From an uncultured Christensenella sp. (GTDB lineage: Bacteria; Bacillota; Clostridia; Christensenellales; Borkfalkiaceae), in assembly GCA_910578655.1 (NCBI GenBank), contig CAJTQE010000053.1, positions 1 to 12,878 of the forward strand: a DNA stretch of 12,878 nucleotides, in the 5' to 3' direction. Below, one piece after another: positions 5,391 to 11,972 of the stretch (position 1 is its first letter; each line of letters begins with the position of its first letter). Both the position numbers and the translations under genes were made by a program. The notes beneath the pieces are model-generated. The model was not told the origin of the DNA. It saw only the letters and a program-made list of their open reading frames with translations, and did not search any database.

Positions 5391-6490
5391 GCGTTATTCA
5401 TTGTCCTTACGGGTAAAATGAGGTAAAGCCTGTCCTTTGCCTCTTCGTTTTCGCAAATAAAGGGCTGTATCTGACTGTTGAACGCAAGCACCAGCTTATC
5501 TTCGGTCAGCGCGTTGACCGCTTCGATAATGAATTTCGAATTCATTGCAATCTTTACGTCCTTGCCCTCGACCTGAGCTTTTACGGGTTCCTGAACGCTG
5601 CCTATTTCCGAATTTGAAGAAATTTCTATTTTGTCCGCAGTTACGTCGAAAATAATAAGGCTGTTTTTGTCGTTGCGCACTAAAATTGCGGCGCGTTCGA
5701 TACTCGCTTTAAGCGCAGCTTTATCAACCTTTACTTTTGTTGTAAATTCTTTGGGAATTATATTTTCCTTTTTAATAAAATCGCCGTTGTAAAGACGGGA
5801 AGTGAGAACGGTATCGTCAACTTCAACCAAAATTCTTCCCTTTTGTACGAAGATTTCGGTTTCGCCGTCGCCGTCTATCATTTTTTCTATTTCCGAAAGC
5901 GTCCTTACCGGACAGACGATTTCCATATCCCCCGTAGCGGAAATAAGTTCGCCGTGAATGGTTGCAAGGCGGAAACCGTCAAGCGAAGTTGCGCAAAGCT
6001 CGTTATTCCTGATTACGAACTGACAGCCTTTCAGGATAGGGCGCGAATCGTCGCTCGCACAGCAGAACGAAGTTGCGTTTATAAATTTTTTAAGGTCGGC
6101 AGTCTTTAACCTGAAACTGTTTTCGTTTATATCGGTATCGATTACGGGAAAATCGGCTGCGGAGAGAACCTGCATTTCGGTCTGAGAATCGGCGTAGACG
6201 ATTGTCATTCTCTTCTCGTCGGTAGAGAGTGTGAGCTGAACTCCTTCAAGCTTTTTGATAAAATCCGAAAAATATCTTCCGGGAACACAGACGTCGCCCT
6301 CTTCGTAAATGTCCGCCTTGATGGTTTTCTGAATAGAAATTTCGCCGTCGGTGGCAAGCACTATCAAACTGTCGTTTCTTGCGGATAACTTGATACATTC
6401 GAGAACGGGGGTTACGGTTTTGGTTGCGCACGCCTTAACAACTTTAAGCACTGCGTCCGATAAATCGATGCCTTCACAAACAAGTTTCAT
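5387..6490 (-). CDS. dnaN: DNA polymerase III sliding clamp (beta subunit)
   Basis: A 367-residue beta clamp, the ring-shaped dimer that tethers the replicative polymerase to DNA. The three-domain pattern and length are typical (about 366-380). The N-terminus LSDAVLKVVKACATKTVTPVLECIKL, the middle RPILKGCQF and DGFRLA segments, and the C-terminal DRLYLILPVRTM are all characteristic. The ATG is preceded by AAGGAAGC. Two TATAAT boxes on the minus strand (6524-6519 and 6543-6538) are candidate -10 elements, without convincing -35 partners. dnaN is normally directly after dnaA. Here dnaA is not adjacent on either side and dnaN instead precedes rpmH, so the classical dnaA-dnaN unit has been broken in this lineage. 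Confidence 0.97.
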   Translation of the reverse strand: MKLVCEGIDLSDAVLKVVKACATKTVTPVLECIKLSARNDSLIVLATDGEISIQKTIKADIYEEGDVCVPGRYFSDFIKKLEGVQLTLSTDEKRMTIVYADSQTEMQVLSAADFPVIDTDINENSFRLKTADLKKFINATSFCCASDDSRPILKGCQFVIRNNELCATSLDGFRLATIHGELISATGDMEIVCPVRTLSEIEKMIDGDGETEIFVQKGRILVEVDDTVLTSRLYNGDFIKKENIIPKEFTTKVKVDKAALKASIERAAILVRNDKNSLIIFDVTADKIEISSNSEIGSVQEPVKAQVEGKDVKIAMNSKFIIEAVNALTEDKLVLAFNSQIQPFICENEEAKDRLYLILPVRTMNNA

Positions 6491-6499
6491 TTTTTGCTT

Positions 6500-6830
6500 C
6501 CTTGATTATTTATTTTATATTATAAGATTAAATTAGAATTATATATAGTAGAGGCGGTGGAAATGTTGATAACTTCCGCGTTTTTTCCGCTTATCTCTAT
6601 AACATAATTATATAATAACAAAAACGGGATAAAAAAGCAACAAAATAGCCCCGTATAGCTGTGGAAAAATAATAAAATTTATGTGAATGAAAGTGTTGAT
6701 AATTTGGGCATCAGTGGATAAGAGCGTTAATATAAAACGTTCGTGCGGACGCGGATTTGTTTAAAAAGCAAGTTTAACGGCAAGTTTTCAACATTTCCAC
6801 CTAATTGTGGAAAAGCGGCTTGTTGATATT
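6500..6830. other. candidate replication origin (oriC) with DnaA-box-like sites
   Basis: The gap between leftward dnaN and rightward rsmG. One-mismatch matches to TGTGGATAA occur at 6564-6572 (TGTTGATAA), 6660-6668 (TGTGGAAAA), 6694-6702 (TGTTGATAA), 6713-6721 (AGTGGATAA) and 6806-6814 (TGTGGAAAA), all in the same orientation. AT-rich DNA lies at 6507-6550 and 6597-6620. On the minus strand the order is box TTATCAACA (6572-6564), a GC-richer stretch CCACCGCC, then CTACTATATATAAT. This resembles the box / GC cluster / DnaA-trio / AT-rich layout of the B. subtilis unwinding site. Gene polarity diverges from here. No exact consensus box is present and dnaA is absent, so this is a candidate. Confidence 0.6.
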
Positions 6831-6857
6831 GTGTTTTTAAAAAATATTTGTTATAAT
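6829..6857 (+). promoter_or_regulatory. extended -10 promoter of rsmG
   Basis: A perfect TATAAT (6852-6857) carries the extended -10 TG (6849-6850). TTGTGT (6829-6834) lies 17 bases upstream as a partial -35. The start codon ATG at 6864 begins six bases after the -10, where transcription should start, which implies a leaderless message. Confidence 0.65.
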
Positions 6858-6863
6858 GTATTT

Positions 6864-7547
6864 ATGCCACAGTTAAATTACGAAAACGCGATAAAAAACG
6901 ATAGGCGCAAAGAATTTGAAAGTTTTTCACGCCTTTTGACCGAACACAATAAAATTTGCAATTTAACGGCGGTTACTGACGAAAAAGGTGTTACTTACAA
7001 ACATTTTTATGACAGTATCGTCGGGGAAAAGTTTATTCCGCTGAATTCGTCGGTCGTCGAAATAGGTTCCGGAGGAGGCTTTCCTTCTATTCCTTTGAAA
7101 ATCGTCAGGGACGATTTATCGTTTACATTGATTGAAAGCACGGCAAAAAAATGCAGGTTTTTAGAGAGCGTTGTGGAGAACCTGTCTTTAAAATGTGTAC
7201 AAGTCAGAAATATCCGTGCCGAAGACGGGGCGCACGAAGAAAATCTGCGTCAGAAATTCGACGTTGCGGTTGCAAGAGCGGTGGCTCAGCTGAATACTCT
7301 GTGCGAGTACTGCCTGCCTTTTGTCAAGGTCGGGGGCCGTTTTATTGCCTATAAGGGCGACGCGGACGAAGAAATCAAATCGGCGGAAAACGCCGTCAGA
7401 ATTCTGGGCGGTCAGATTGAGGATATAGTCCGTTACGAGCTGCCCGAAAATTTCGGCAAAAGAACGCTTGTGGTAATAGGGAAAATAAAGGATACGCCTG
7501 CGCTCTATCCCAGAGGTCAGGGCAAAGAGAGAAAGCGGCCGCTATGA
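6864..7547 (+). CDS. rsmG: 16S rRNA (guanine-N7) methyltransferase RsmG/GidB
   Basis: A 227-residue S-adenosylmethionine-dependent enzyme that methylates G527 (E. coli numbering) of 16S rRNA. It shows ICNLTAVTDEKGVTYKHFYDS (31-51), the SAM-binding VVEIGSGGGFPSIPLKI (64-80), the ESTAKKCRFL segment (91-100) and ARAVAQL (137-143). The ending PALYPRGQGKERKRPL resembles the PR..G...KKPL ending of the family. An upstream in-frame GTG at 6807 would add 19 residues but lies inside a DnaA-box-like site, lacks a ribosome site and is upstream of the promoter, so the ATG at 6864 is chosen. No Shine-Dalgarno precedes this ATG and the -10 box is only six bases away, so the mRNA is probably leaderless. The next gene overlaps by ATGA. 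The usual neighbour mnmG is missing. Confidence 0.93.
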   Translation: MPQLNYENAIKNDRRKEFESFSRLLTEHNKICNLTAVTDEKGVTYKHFYDSIVGEKFIPLNSSVVEIGSGGGFPSIPLKIVRDDLSFTLIESTAKKCRFLESVVENLSLKCVQVRNIRAEDGAHEENLRQKFDVAVARAVAQLNTLCEYCLPFVKVGGRFIAYKGDADEEIKSAENAVRILGGQIEDIVRYELPENFGKRTLVVIGKIKDTPALYPRGQGKERKRPL

Positions 7548-7993
7548 GAGTGTGTGCATTTACGGGGCATAGAAATCTTTTCGGTACGGACTTTGACGAG
7601 CAGCTTTTAAAAAGAGTTGTTTCAGACCTTATCAAAAACGGAGTCACGCAATTTTTATGCGGAATGGCAGTCGGGTTCGATTTGAAAGCGGCGCAGACGG
7701 TAATCGATTTAAAAAGTAAGTACGACGTGCGGTTAGTTGCCTGCCTGCCCTGCGCAAATCAGTCGGAAAGGTTTTCTTTAAAGAGTAAGCAGCTTTACGG
7801 TGAAATTCTTGCACGCTGCGACGAGGTTGTCGTTTTGCAGGAAAAATATACCAAGGGCTGTATGTTGGCGCGCGACAGGTATCTTGCAGACAATTGCGAC
7901 GTGCTGGTTTGCTTTTTGAGAAAAAAGACGGGCGGAACGGCGTATACGGTAAATTACGCCGAAACCGCCGGAAAAAAAATAATATATTTATAA
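7544..7993 (+). CDS. DUF1273 / YpsA-like SLOG-superfamily protein
   Basis: A 149-residue protein beginning MRVCAFTGHRNLFG, with the FTGHR motif (6-10) of the DUF1273/YpsA family. The Rossmann-like SLOG fold is supported by FLCGMAVGFDLKAAQTVIDLK (37-57) and the C-terminal KKTGGTAYTVNYA (127-139). SLOG proteins bind nucleotide-related ligands, and the B. subtilis YpsA relative has been linked to cell division; the exact ligand here is unknown. The start codon overlaps the rsmG stop (ATGA), so the two are translated together. The stop codon sits inside the left arm of the bidirectional terminator. Family assignment is firm, but function is not. Confidence 0.87.
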   Translation: MRVCAFTGHRNLFGTDFDEQLLKRVVSDLIKNGVTQFLCGMAVGFDLKAAQTVIDLKSKYDVRLVACLPCANQSERFSLKSKQLYGEILARCDEVVVLQEKYTKGCMLARDRYLADNCDVLVCFLRKKTGGTAYTVNYAETAGKKIIYL

Positions 7994-8039
7994 TAAAACA
8001 AGGCGCAGACTTTTCGGGTCTGCGCCTTGTTTTATTATA
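7989..8039. terminator. large bidirectional terminator between DUF1273 and yyaC
   Basis: A perfect 22-bp inverted repeat: the arms at 7989-8010 and 8018-8039 enclose a seven-base loop, TTTTCGG. The GC-rich core AAGGCGCAGAC / GTCTGCGCCTT is flanked by TTTTATTATA in both directions, giving a U-tract for each strand. The stop codons of both converging genes (TAA at 7991-7993 and, on the minus strand, TAA at 8037-8035) lie inside the stem. Confidence 0.93.
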
Positions 8040-8595
8040 ATGCACTTTTAAAAGCGTTCGCATTCTGAATGTAATCAAGCACGAAAGAGGTTACTCCCTC
8101 CGCGATTATTTCGGACATCTTATAAATTACGTTAAGTCGGGTTGCCGAAAAAAGAGAGTAATTAAAAACCGACTGTTCGGCAATGATACCCATAATGGAT
8201 ACGTCGCCGACCTTATTCAGCCGTTTGTTTGCTCCGCTGCCGGGACGGAGAGGCCGTTTCGCTATTTTAATAAGACCGATATCGCCTGCATTGCCTACCG
8301 CCGCATCAATCGCAATAATAGGACTGTCGGGATGAGTAAGCCGCAGAAAATCGTTCATATATTTAACTTCGTGTGCGGTGATGGGTTTTGCAAGCGTGCC
8401 GTAAACGTAGCAGTTAAGACCGGCAAGCGATTGTTTCAATTTGGTTCCCGTTACGGGCCCGAGGCTGTCACCGACGGAAAGGTCGCTGCCGATACACAAA
8501 ATAACGGGGGCTGCTCCAAGCGGAGCGGTTTTTTTCAAAGCAATGCAAACGCCGCTTGCAGCAAGAGAATTGTATAAATTAAAAGAGTAATCCAT
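8035..8595 (-). CDS. yyaC: YyaC/DUF1256 sporulation-associated protein
   Basis: A 186-residue protein of the spore YyaC (DUF1256) family, found in endospore formers and structurally related to germination and hydrogenase-maturation proteases. Conserved blocks are CIGSDLSVGDSLGPVTGTKL (34-53), the PIIAIDAAVGNAGDIGLIKI stretch, the G-rich PGSGANKRLNKVGDVSIMGI, and the C-terminal NVIYKMSEIIAEGV. The ATG at 8595 is favoured: GAGGT lies five bases upstream, and it begins MDYSFNLYNSLAASG, fitting the family. A farther in-frame ATG at 8688 would add 31 hydrophobic residues without a ribosome site. No clear sporulation sigma-factor promoter was recognised in the 8596-8700 stretch. It implies that the host sporulates or descends from spore formers. 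Confidence 0.9.
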   Translation of the reverse strand: MDYSFNLYNSLAASGVCIALKKTAPLGAAPVILCIGSDLSVGDSLGPVTGTKLKQSLAGLNCYVYGTLAKPITAHEVKYMNDFLRLTHPDSPIIAIDAAVGNAGDIGLIKIAKRPLRPGSGANKRLNKVGDVSIMGIIAEQSVFNYSLFSATRLNVIYKMSEIIAEGVTSFVLDYIQNANAFKSAL

Positions 8596-8744
8596 TTGGT
8601 ACCTCAAAGCTTTAATGATAAAAGTGTTATAGCCATTTACTTTATAAAATATAATAGTAATCAAAAAAATGTGATTTAAAAATTGCAAAACTTACACAAA
8701 CTATAATTAAACGGTCATTTTTAAGCGGATTTCCGGCAAAAAAT

Positions 8745-8786
8745 CTATCCACATTTTTATCAACATATCCACAAAGGTTGTCCACA
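8745..8786. other. cluster of four DnaA-box-like 9-mers
   Basis: Four sites each one mismatch from TTATCCACA, all in the same orientation, in 42 bases: CTATCCACA (8745-8753), TTATCAACA (8757-8765), ATATCCACA (8765-8773) and TTGTCCACA (8778-8786). This is the densest set in the window and lies 33 bases from the first parS. It may be a second half of a bipartite origin or a DnaA-titrating or regulatory site. Confidence 0.65.
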
Positions 8787-8818
8787 GGCAAAAAAAGGCG
8801 TAAAAACACTGCACTATA

Positions 8819-8834
8819 CGTTTCACGTGAAACA
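8819..8834. other. parS site 1
   Basis: CGTTTCACGTGAAACA matches the 16-bp B. subtilis parS consensus TGTTNCACGTGAAACA at every position but the first. It is a centromere-like ParB/Spo0J binding site, expected close to oriC. Confidence 0.92.
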
Positions 8835-8861
8835 TTGTTTAGGCAAAAAAATTTGGTTGAG

Positions 8862-8877
8862 AGTTTCACGTGAAACG
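8862..8877. other. parS site 2
   Basis: AGTTTCACGTGAAACG has the full 14-base palindromic core of parS, with only the two outermost bases off consensus. Its centre is 43 bases from that of site 1. The remaining stretch up to the ftsH promoter (8878-9013) shows no gene or strong structure, only a short GCGC-tttc-GCGC hairpin near 8909-8920. Confidence 0.9.
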
Positions 8878-9013
8878 ATTTTTAAGCCGCAAACGATACA
8901 GCGCAGCGGCGCTTTCGCGCAAAATTTGCATATTGACGGGCAATGGCTGCTTTCGGATAAGTGAAAAAACGATAAAATTTGCGTGATATATATAATAATG
9001 GTATATCAAACGC

Positions 9014-9042
9014 TTGTAAACCTATATAATTTATGCTAAAAT
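9014..9042 (+). promoter_or_regulatory. sigma-A-type promoter of ftsH
   Basis: TTGTAA (9014-9019) and TAAAAT (9037-9042) are 17 bases apart. Transcription would start near 9049, leaving a short leader with AAAGGAG six bases ahead of the TTG start at 9075. Confidence 0.65.
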
Positions 9043-9074
9043 TAACCTAACAATTGAAAAAAAAGGAGATTGCT

Positions 9075-11138
9075 TTGAACAAGAAAGGAAAAATTTTGAC
9101 TTGGACAATCGTCGCCGTGCTGGTCCTTGCGGTCGTGGCTATTATCACCACTCAGCTGATGAACGGCGGTGCGGCGAAGCTTGACCGAACGCGGTTTCAG
9201 CTTTACGTTGAAAACTCGCAGTACTTTAAAGAGGACGGAACCCCCAACGAGGTTGACGGTAAAATTTACAGCGTTGACGATTTGGATAAGGACGGTAGAC
9301 CTCTCGACGGAGCAACGCCTCTCGACGGCTATAAGGTAAAGGACGGCAAAATCGTCACTGCCGATGAAAGAGAACAGCCGCTCAGCGTAATTCGGAAAGT
9401 CACCACCGACGGTTACGAATACGGCGGTTACGTCTTAAATTCTAAGGGAGTGCTTGTCAGGGCCTACTACTGTTACGGACCCTCCGCATACGGAATGGAA
9501 AGCTGGGACTCGCCCACATTCGAACGCTGGCAGTCATGGGGCGTATTGATAGAGCAGAGTAACCCCAACTCGGGAAGCTGGGTATCGACAGCGTTTTCGG
9601 TTTTAATGATAGTCGTAATGTGCGTTGTATTCTTCCTCATACTTCGCTCGTCAATGGGCGGAGCGGGCAAGGTGATGAGCTTTGCTAAGACTAAGGCACG
9701 CGTATCCACGAATATTAAGGTGCGCTTTTCGGACGTTGCTGGTGCGGAAGAAGAAAAGGTCGAGCTTGCAGAAATAGTGGAATTCTTAAAGCAGCCCAAA
9801 AAGTTTTCCGATTTAGGAGCGAAAATTCCTAAGGGCGTGCTTTTGATAGGCCCTCCGGGAACGGGTAAGACTCTCTTTGCAAAAGCCGTTGCAGGCGAAG
9901 CCGGAGTTCCGTTCTTCTCGGTATCGGGTTCCGACTTCGTTGAAATGTACGTCGGCGTAGGAGCCTCGCGTGTGCGCGATTTATTTGAAATGGCTAAAAA
10001 GAACCAGCCCTGCATAATTTTCATTGACGAAATCGACGCGGTTGGCAGACACAGGGGTGCAGGTCTCGGCGGCGGTAACGACGAGCGCGAGCAGACCCTC
10101 AACCAGATACTCGTTCAGATGGACGGCTTTGAAGCCAACGAGGGTGTTATCGTCGTAGCGGCAACGAACCGTGCCGACATACTTGACCCTGCACTTACCC
10201 GTCCGGGCAGATTTGACAGGCAGGTTTACGTCAACCTTCCCGACGTCAAGGGCAGAGAGCAGATACTCAAAGTACACGCACGCAACAAACCTCTTTCACC
10301 CGAAGTTAATTTCAAGACGGTTGCAAGACTTACCGCAGGTTTCTCGGGAGCAGACCTTGAAAACCTTATGAACGAAGCGGCAATACTCGCAGCCCGTGCA
10401 AATAAGAAATTTATTACCAATGCAGAACTGTTTGAAAGTATCGACAAGGTTTCTATGGGTCCTGCGAAGAAGAGCAAGGTTGTAACCGAATCGGAAAAAC
10501 GCCTTACCGCATTCCACGAATCGGGCCACTGCATACTTGCAAGACTTTGCCCCAACTGCGACCCCGTTCACGAAGTTACGATAATTCCCCGCGGCAACGC
10601 AGGCGGTTATACTATGACCCGTCCCGAAAAAGACAGGTCGTACTACTCCAAAAACTTTATGCTTGACGACATTTGTATGTGTCTCGGCGGCCGCGTAGCC
10701 GAAGAACTTGTGATAAAGGATATTTCTTCGGGTGCGGTAAGCGATATCAAGCAGGCAACCAAATTCGCCCGTGCAATGGTCACCGAATTCGGTATGAGCG
10801 AAAAACTCGGTCTCATTTCTTACAGCGACGACTCGCAGCCTATGTTTATAGGCAGAGATATGGCAACTCAGCGTGCATACTCGGAAGAAACGGCGAAAAT
10901 GATTGACGACGAAGTTCGCGGCATTGTTACTGCCCAGCACGAGCGTGCAAGAAAGCTTTTAAGCGAAAACCGCTCCGTTCTCGACAATATGGCGAGAGTG
11001 CTTATCGAACGCGAAACCATTTACACCGAAGAAGTCGATTTGCTTATCGAAGGCAAAAGCTACGACGAAGTAATCAAATATATGGACGAACACGACAACG
11101 AACGTGCAGAGAACCCTTTCAAGAGGTACGAGCCGTAG
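9075..11138 (+). CDS. ftsH: ATP-dependent zinc metalloprotease FtsH with enlarged extracytoplasmic domain
   Basis: A 687-residue membrane-anchored AAA+ protease that extracts and degrades membrane and regulatory proteins. TM1 is at about 7-28 and TM2 at about 171-192. The AAA+ module has Walker A GPPGTGKT at 259-266, Walker B IIFIDEID at about 314-321 and the RPGRFDR second-region-of-homology motif near 376. The M41 protease has HESGH at 481-485 (usually HEAGH; the zinc ligands are intact) and the third ligand aspartate in SSGAVSDIKQAT. The start is TTG at 9075, six bases after AAAGGAG; an upstream in-frame TTG at 9054 precedes the ribosome site and is rejected. The domain between the two helices is about 140 residues, well above the roughly 75 usual in well-studied bacteria. 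It is monocistronic or reads into parA, with a weak terminator downstream. Confidence 0.95.
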   Translation: MNKKGKILTWTIVAVLVLAVVAIITTQLMNGGAAKLDRTRFQLYVENSQYFKEDGTPNEVDGKIYSVDDLDKDGRPLDGATPLDGYKVKDGKIVTADEREQPLSVIRKVTTDGYEYGGYVLNSKGVLVRAYYCYGPSAYGMESWDSPTFERWQSWGVLIEQSNPNSGSWVSTAFSVLMIVVMCVVFFLILRSSMGGAGKVMSFAKTKARVSTNIKVRFSDVAGAEEEKVELAEIVEFLKQPKKFSDLGAKIPKGVLLIGPPGTGKTLFAKAVAGEAGVPFFSVSGSDFVEMYVGVGASRVRDLFEMAKKNQPCIIFIDEIDAVGRHRGAGLGGGNDEREQTLNQILVQMDGFEANEGVIVVAATNRADILDPALTRPGRFDRQVYVNLPDVKGREQILKVHARNKPLSPEVNFKTVARLTAGFSGADLENLMNEAAILAARANKKFITNAELFESIDKVSMGPAKKSKVVTESEKRLTAFHESGHCILARLCPNCDPVHEVTIIPRGNAGGYTMTRPEKDRSYYSKNFMLDDICMCLGGRVAEELVIKDISSGAVSDIKQATKFARAMVTEFGMSEKLGLISYSDDSQPMFIGRDMATQRAYSEETAKMIDDEVRGIVTAQHERARKLLSENRSVLDNMARVLIERETIYTEEVDLLIEGKSYDEVIKYMDEHDNERAENPFKRYEP

Positions 11139-11152
11139 TTTCACGTGAAACT
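11137..11152. other. parS site 3, at the ftsH stop codon
   Basis: AGTTTCACGTGAAACT, a fully symmetric 16-base palindrome with the complete parS core GTTTCACGTGAAAC. It overlaps the ftsH TAG (11136-11138) and lies 59 bases before parA. It also contributes the 5' arm of the ftsH terminator. Confidence 0.9.
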
Positions 11153-11187
11153 TGCCCCCGACCGATAACGGTCAGGAGCAAGTTTTG
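11148..11187 (+). terminator. probable ftsH terminator hairpin
   Basis: The outer stem AAACTTGC / GCAAGTTT (11148-11155 and 11178-11185) and the inner stem GACCG / CGGTC (11160-11164 and 11169-11173) are joined by a partly paired CCCC/AGGA segment. The following T run is short (TTTTG), so termination may be incomplete and parA could be partly co-transcribed with ftsH. Confidence 0.55.
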
Positions 11188-11210
11188 CATAAATTGCAAG
11201 GAAAAACACT

Positions 11211-11972
11211 ATGGGAAAAATAATAGCATTTACAAATAAAAAGGGCGGCGTCGGTAAGACGACGACCGCGGTCAATATGGCGGCGTACTGTGCCGAGTAC
11301 GGAAAGCGAACACTGCTTGTAGATATAGACTCGCAGGGCAATGCGACTACCGCCCTCGGTTTTTCGAAAAGCCAGCTTAAAAAATCGGTACATAACGTCC
11401 TTGTCGAGGACGATGCGGCTGCAAACAACATTATACCGACGGGTGTCAAGCTTTTGGACATTCTCCCTGCCAACGTAGATTTGTCGGGGGCGGAGGTCGA
11501 CCTTGTTTATAAACGTAACCGCGAAAAGATTTTGAAAGAGGCTCTCGATAAGGTTCGCCCTAATTACGATTACATTTTTATCGACTGTCCCCCGTCGCTC
11601 GGGCTATTGACTATAAACGCGTGGGTTGCGGCGGATTCCGTTATTATACCCCTGCAAGGCGAATATTTTGCTTTGGAGGGCGTCAGTCAGCTTATGAACA
11701 CTATTGCTCTCGTCAAGCAGAGGTTAAACCCCAACCTCAACATAGAGGGCGTTGTTATCACAATGTATGACGGCAGAGCGCTTATTTCAAGGCAGATAGC
11801 CGCCGAAATAAAGAAGTTCTTTAAAAACAAGCTTTACGAAATTATCATTCCCCGTAACATAAGACTTGCCGAAGCCCCCAGCCACGGCAAGCCGATAATG
11901 ATATACGACCCTAAATGCGTAGGCGCAAGGGCATATAAAGCATTAACAGAGGAGTTTTTATCAAAACAATGA
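11211..11972 (+). CDS. parA: ParA/Soj chromosome partitioning ATPase
   Basis: A 253-residue Soj-type ParA, the same length as B. subtilis Soj. The deviant Walker A KKGGVGKTT is at 10-18, with the signature lysine (K11) expected to act across the dimer interface. Walker A' LVDIDSQGNAT is at 36-46 and Walker B FIDCPPSLG at 123-131. ATP-bound ParA dimers bind DNA nonspecifically and cooperate with ParB at parS in origin segregation; Soj also regulates DnaA in B. subtilis. The ATG has AAGGAAA upstream. Three parS-type sites lie within 2.4 kb, supporting a chromosomal role. Its stop overlaps the start of the next gene (ATGA), but that gene is not parB, which is the usual partner in this position. 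Confidence 0.96.
   Translation: MGKIIAFTNKKGGVGKTTTAVNMAAYCAEYGKRTLLVDIDSQGNATTALGFSKSQLKKSVHNVLVEDDAAANNIIPTGVKLLDILPANVDLSGAEVDLVYKRNREKILKEALDKVRPNYDYIFIDCPPSLGLLTINAWVAADSVIIPLQGEYFALEGVSQLMNTIALVKQRLNPNLNIEGVVITMYDGRALISRQIAAEIKKFFKNKLYEIIIPRNIRLAEAPSHGKPIMIYDPKCVGARAYKALTEEFLSKQ

Noticed and set aside
6807..6863. Longer rsmG starting at GTG 6807
   Set aside because: The GTG lies in a DnaA-box-like site and upstream of the TATAAT promoter, has no ribosome site, and adds residues that do not resemble the family.
8596..8688. N-terminal hydrophobic extension of YyaC
   Set aside because: The ATG at 8595 has GAGGT at the right distance and fits the family; the upstream ATG has neither.
8642..8869. 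75-codon minus-strand open frame over the second DnaA-box cluster
   Set aside because: It is low in coding character, has no ribosome site and covers the DnaA-box cluster and both upstream parS palindromes (its VSRET peptide is just translated parS).
9054..9074. ftsH start at TTG 9054
   Set aside because: It precedes AAAGGAG; the TTG at 9075 is six bases after this ribosome site.
9473..10102. 209-codon minus-strand frame opposite ftsH
   Set aside because: It is antisense to the conserved AAA+ domain and has no ribosome site or family features.
10515..10529. HESGH instead of HEAGH as evidence of an inactive FtsH
   Set aside because: Both histidines, the glutamate and the downstream zinc-ligand aspartate are kept; Ala to Ser at this position is conservative.
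10296..10940. 214-codon minus-strand frame opposite ftsH
   Set aside because: It is antisense to the FtsH protease domain; its length is explained by codon bias of the real gene.
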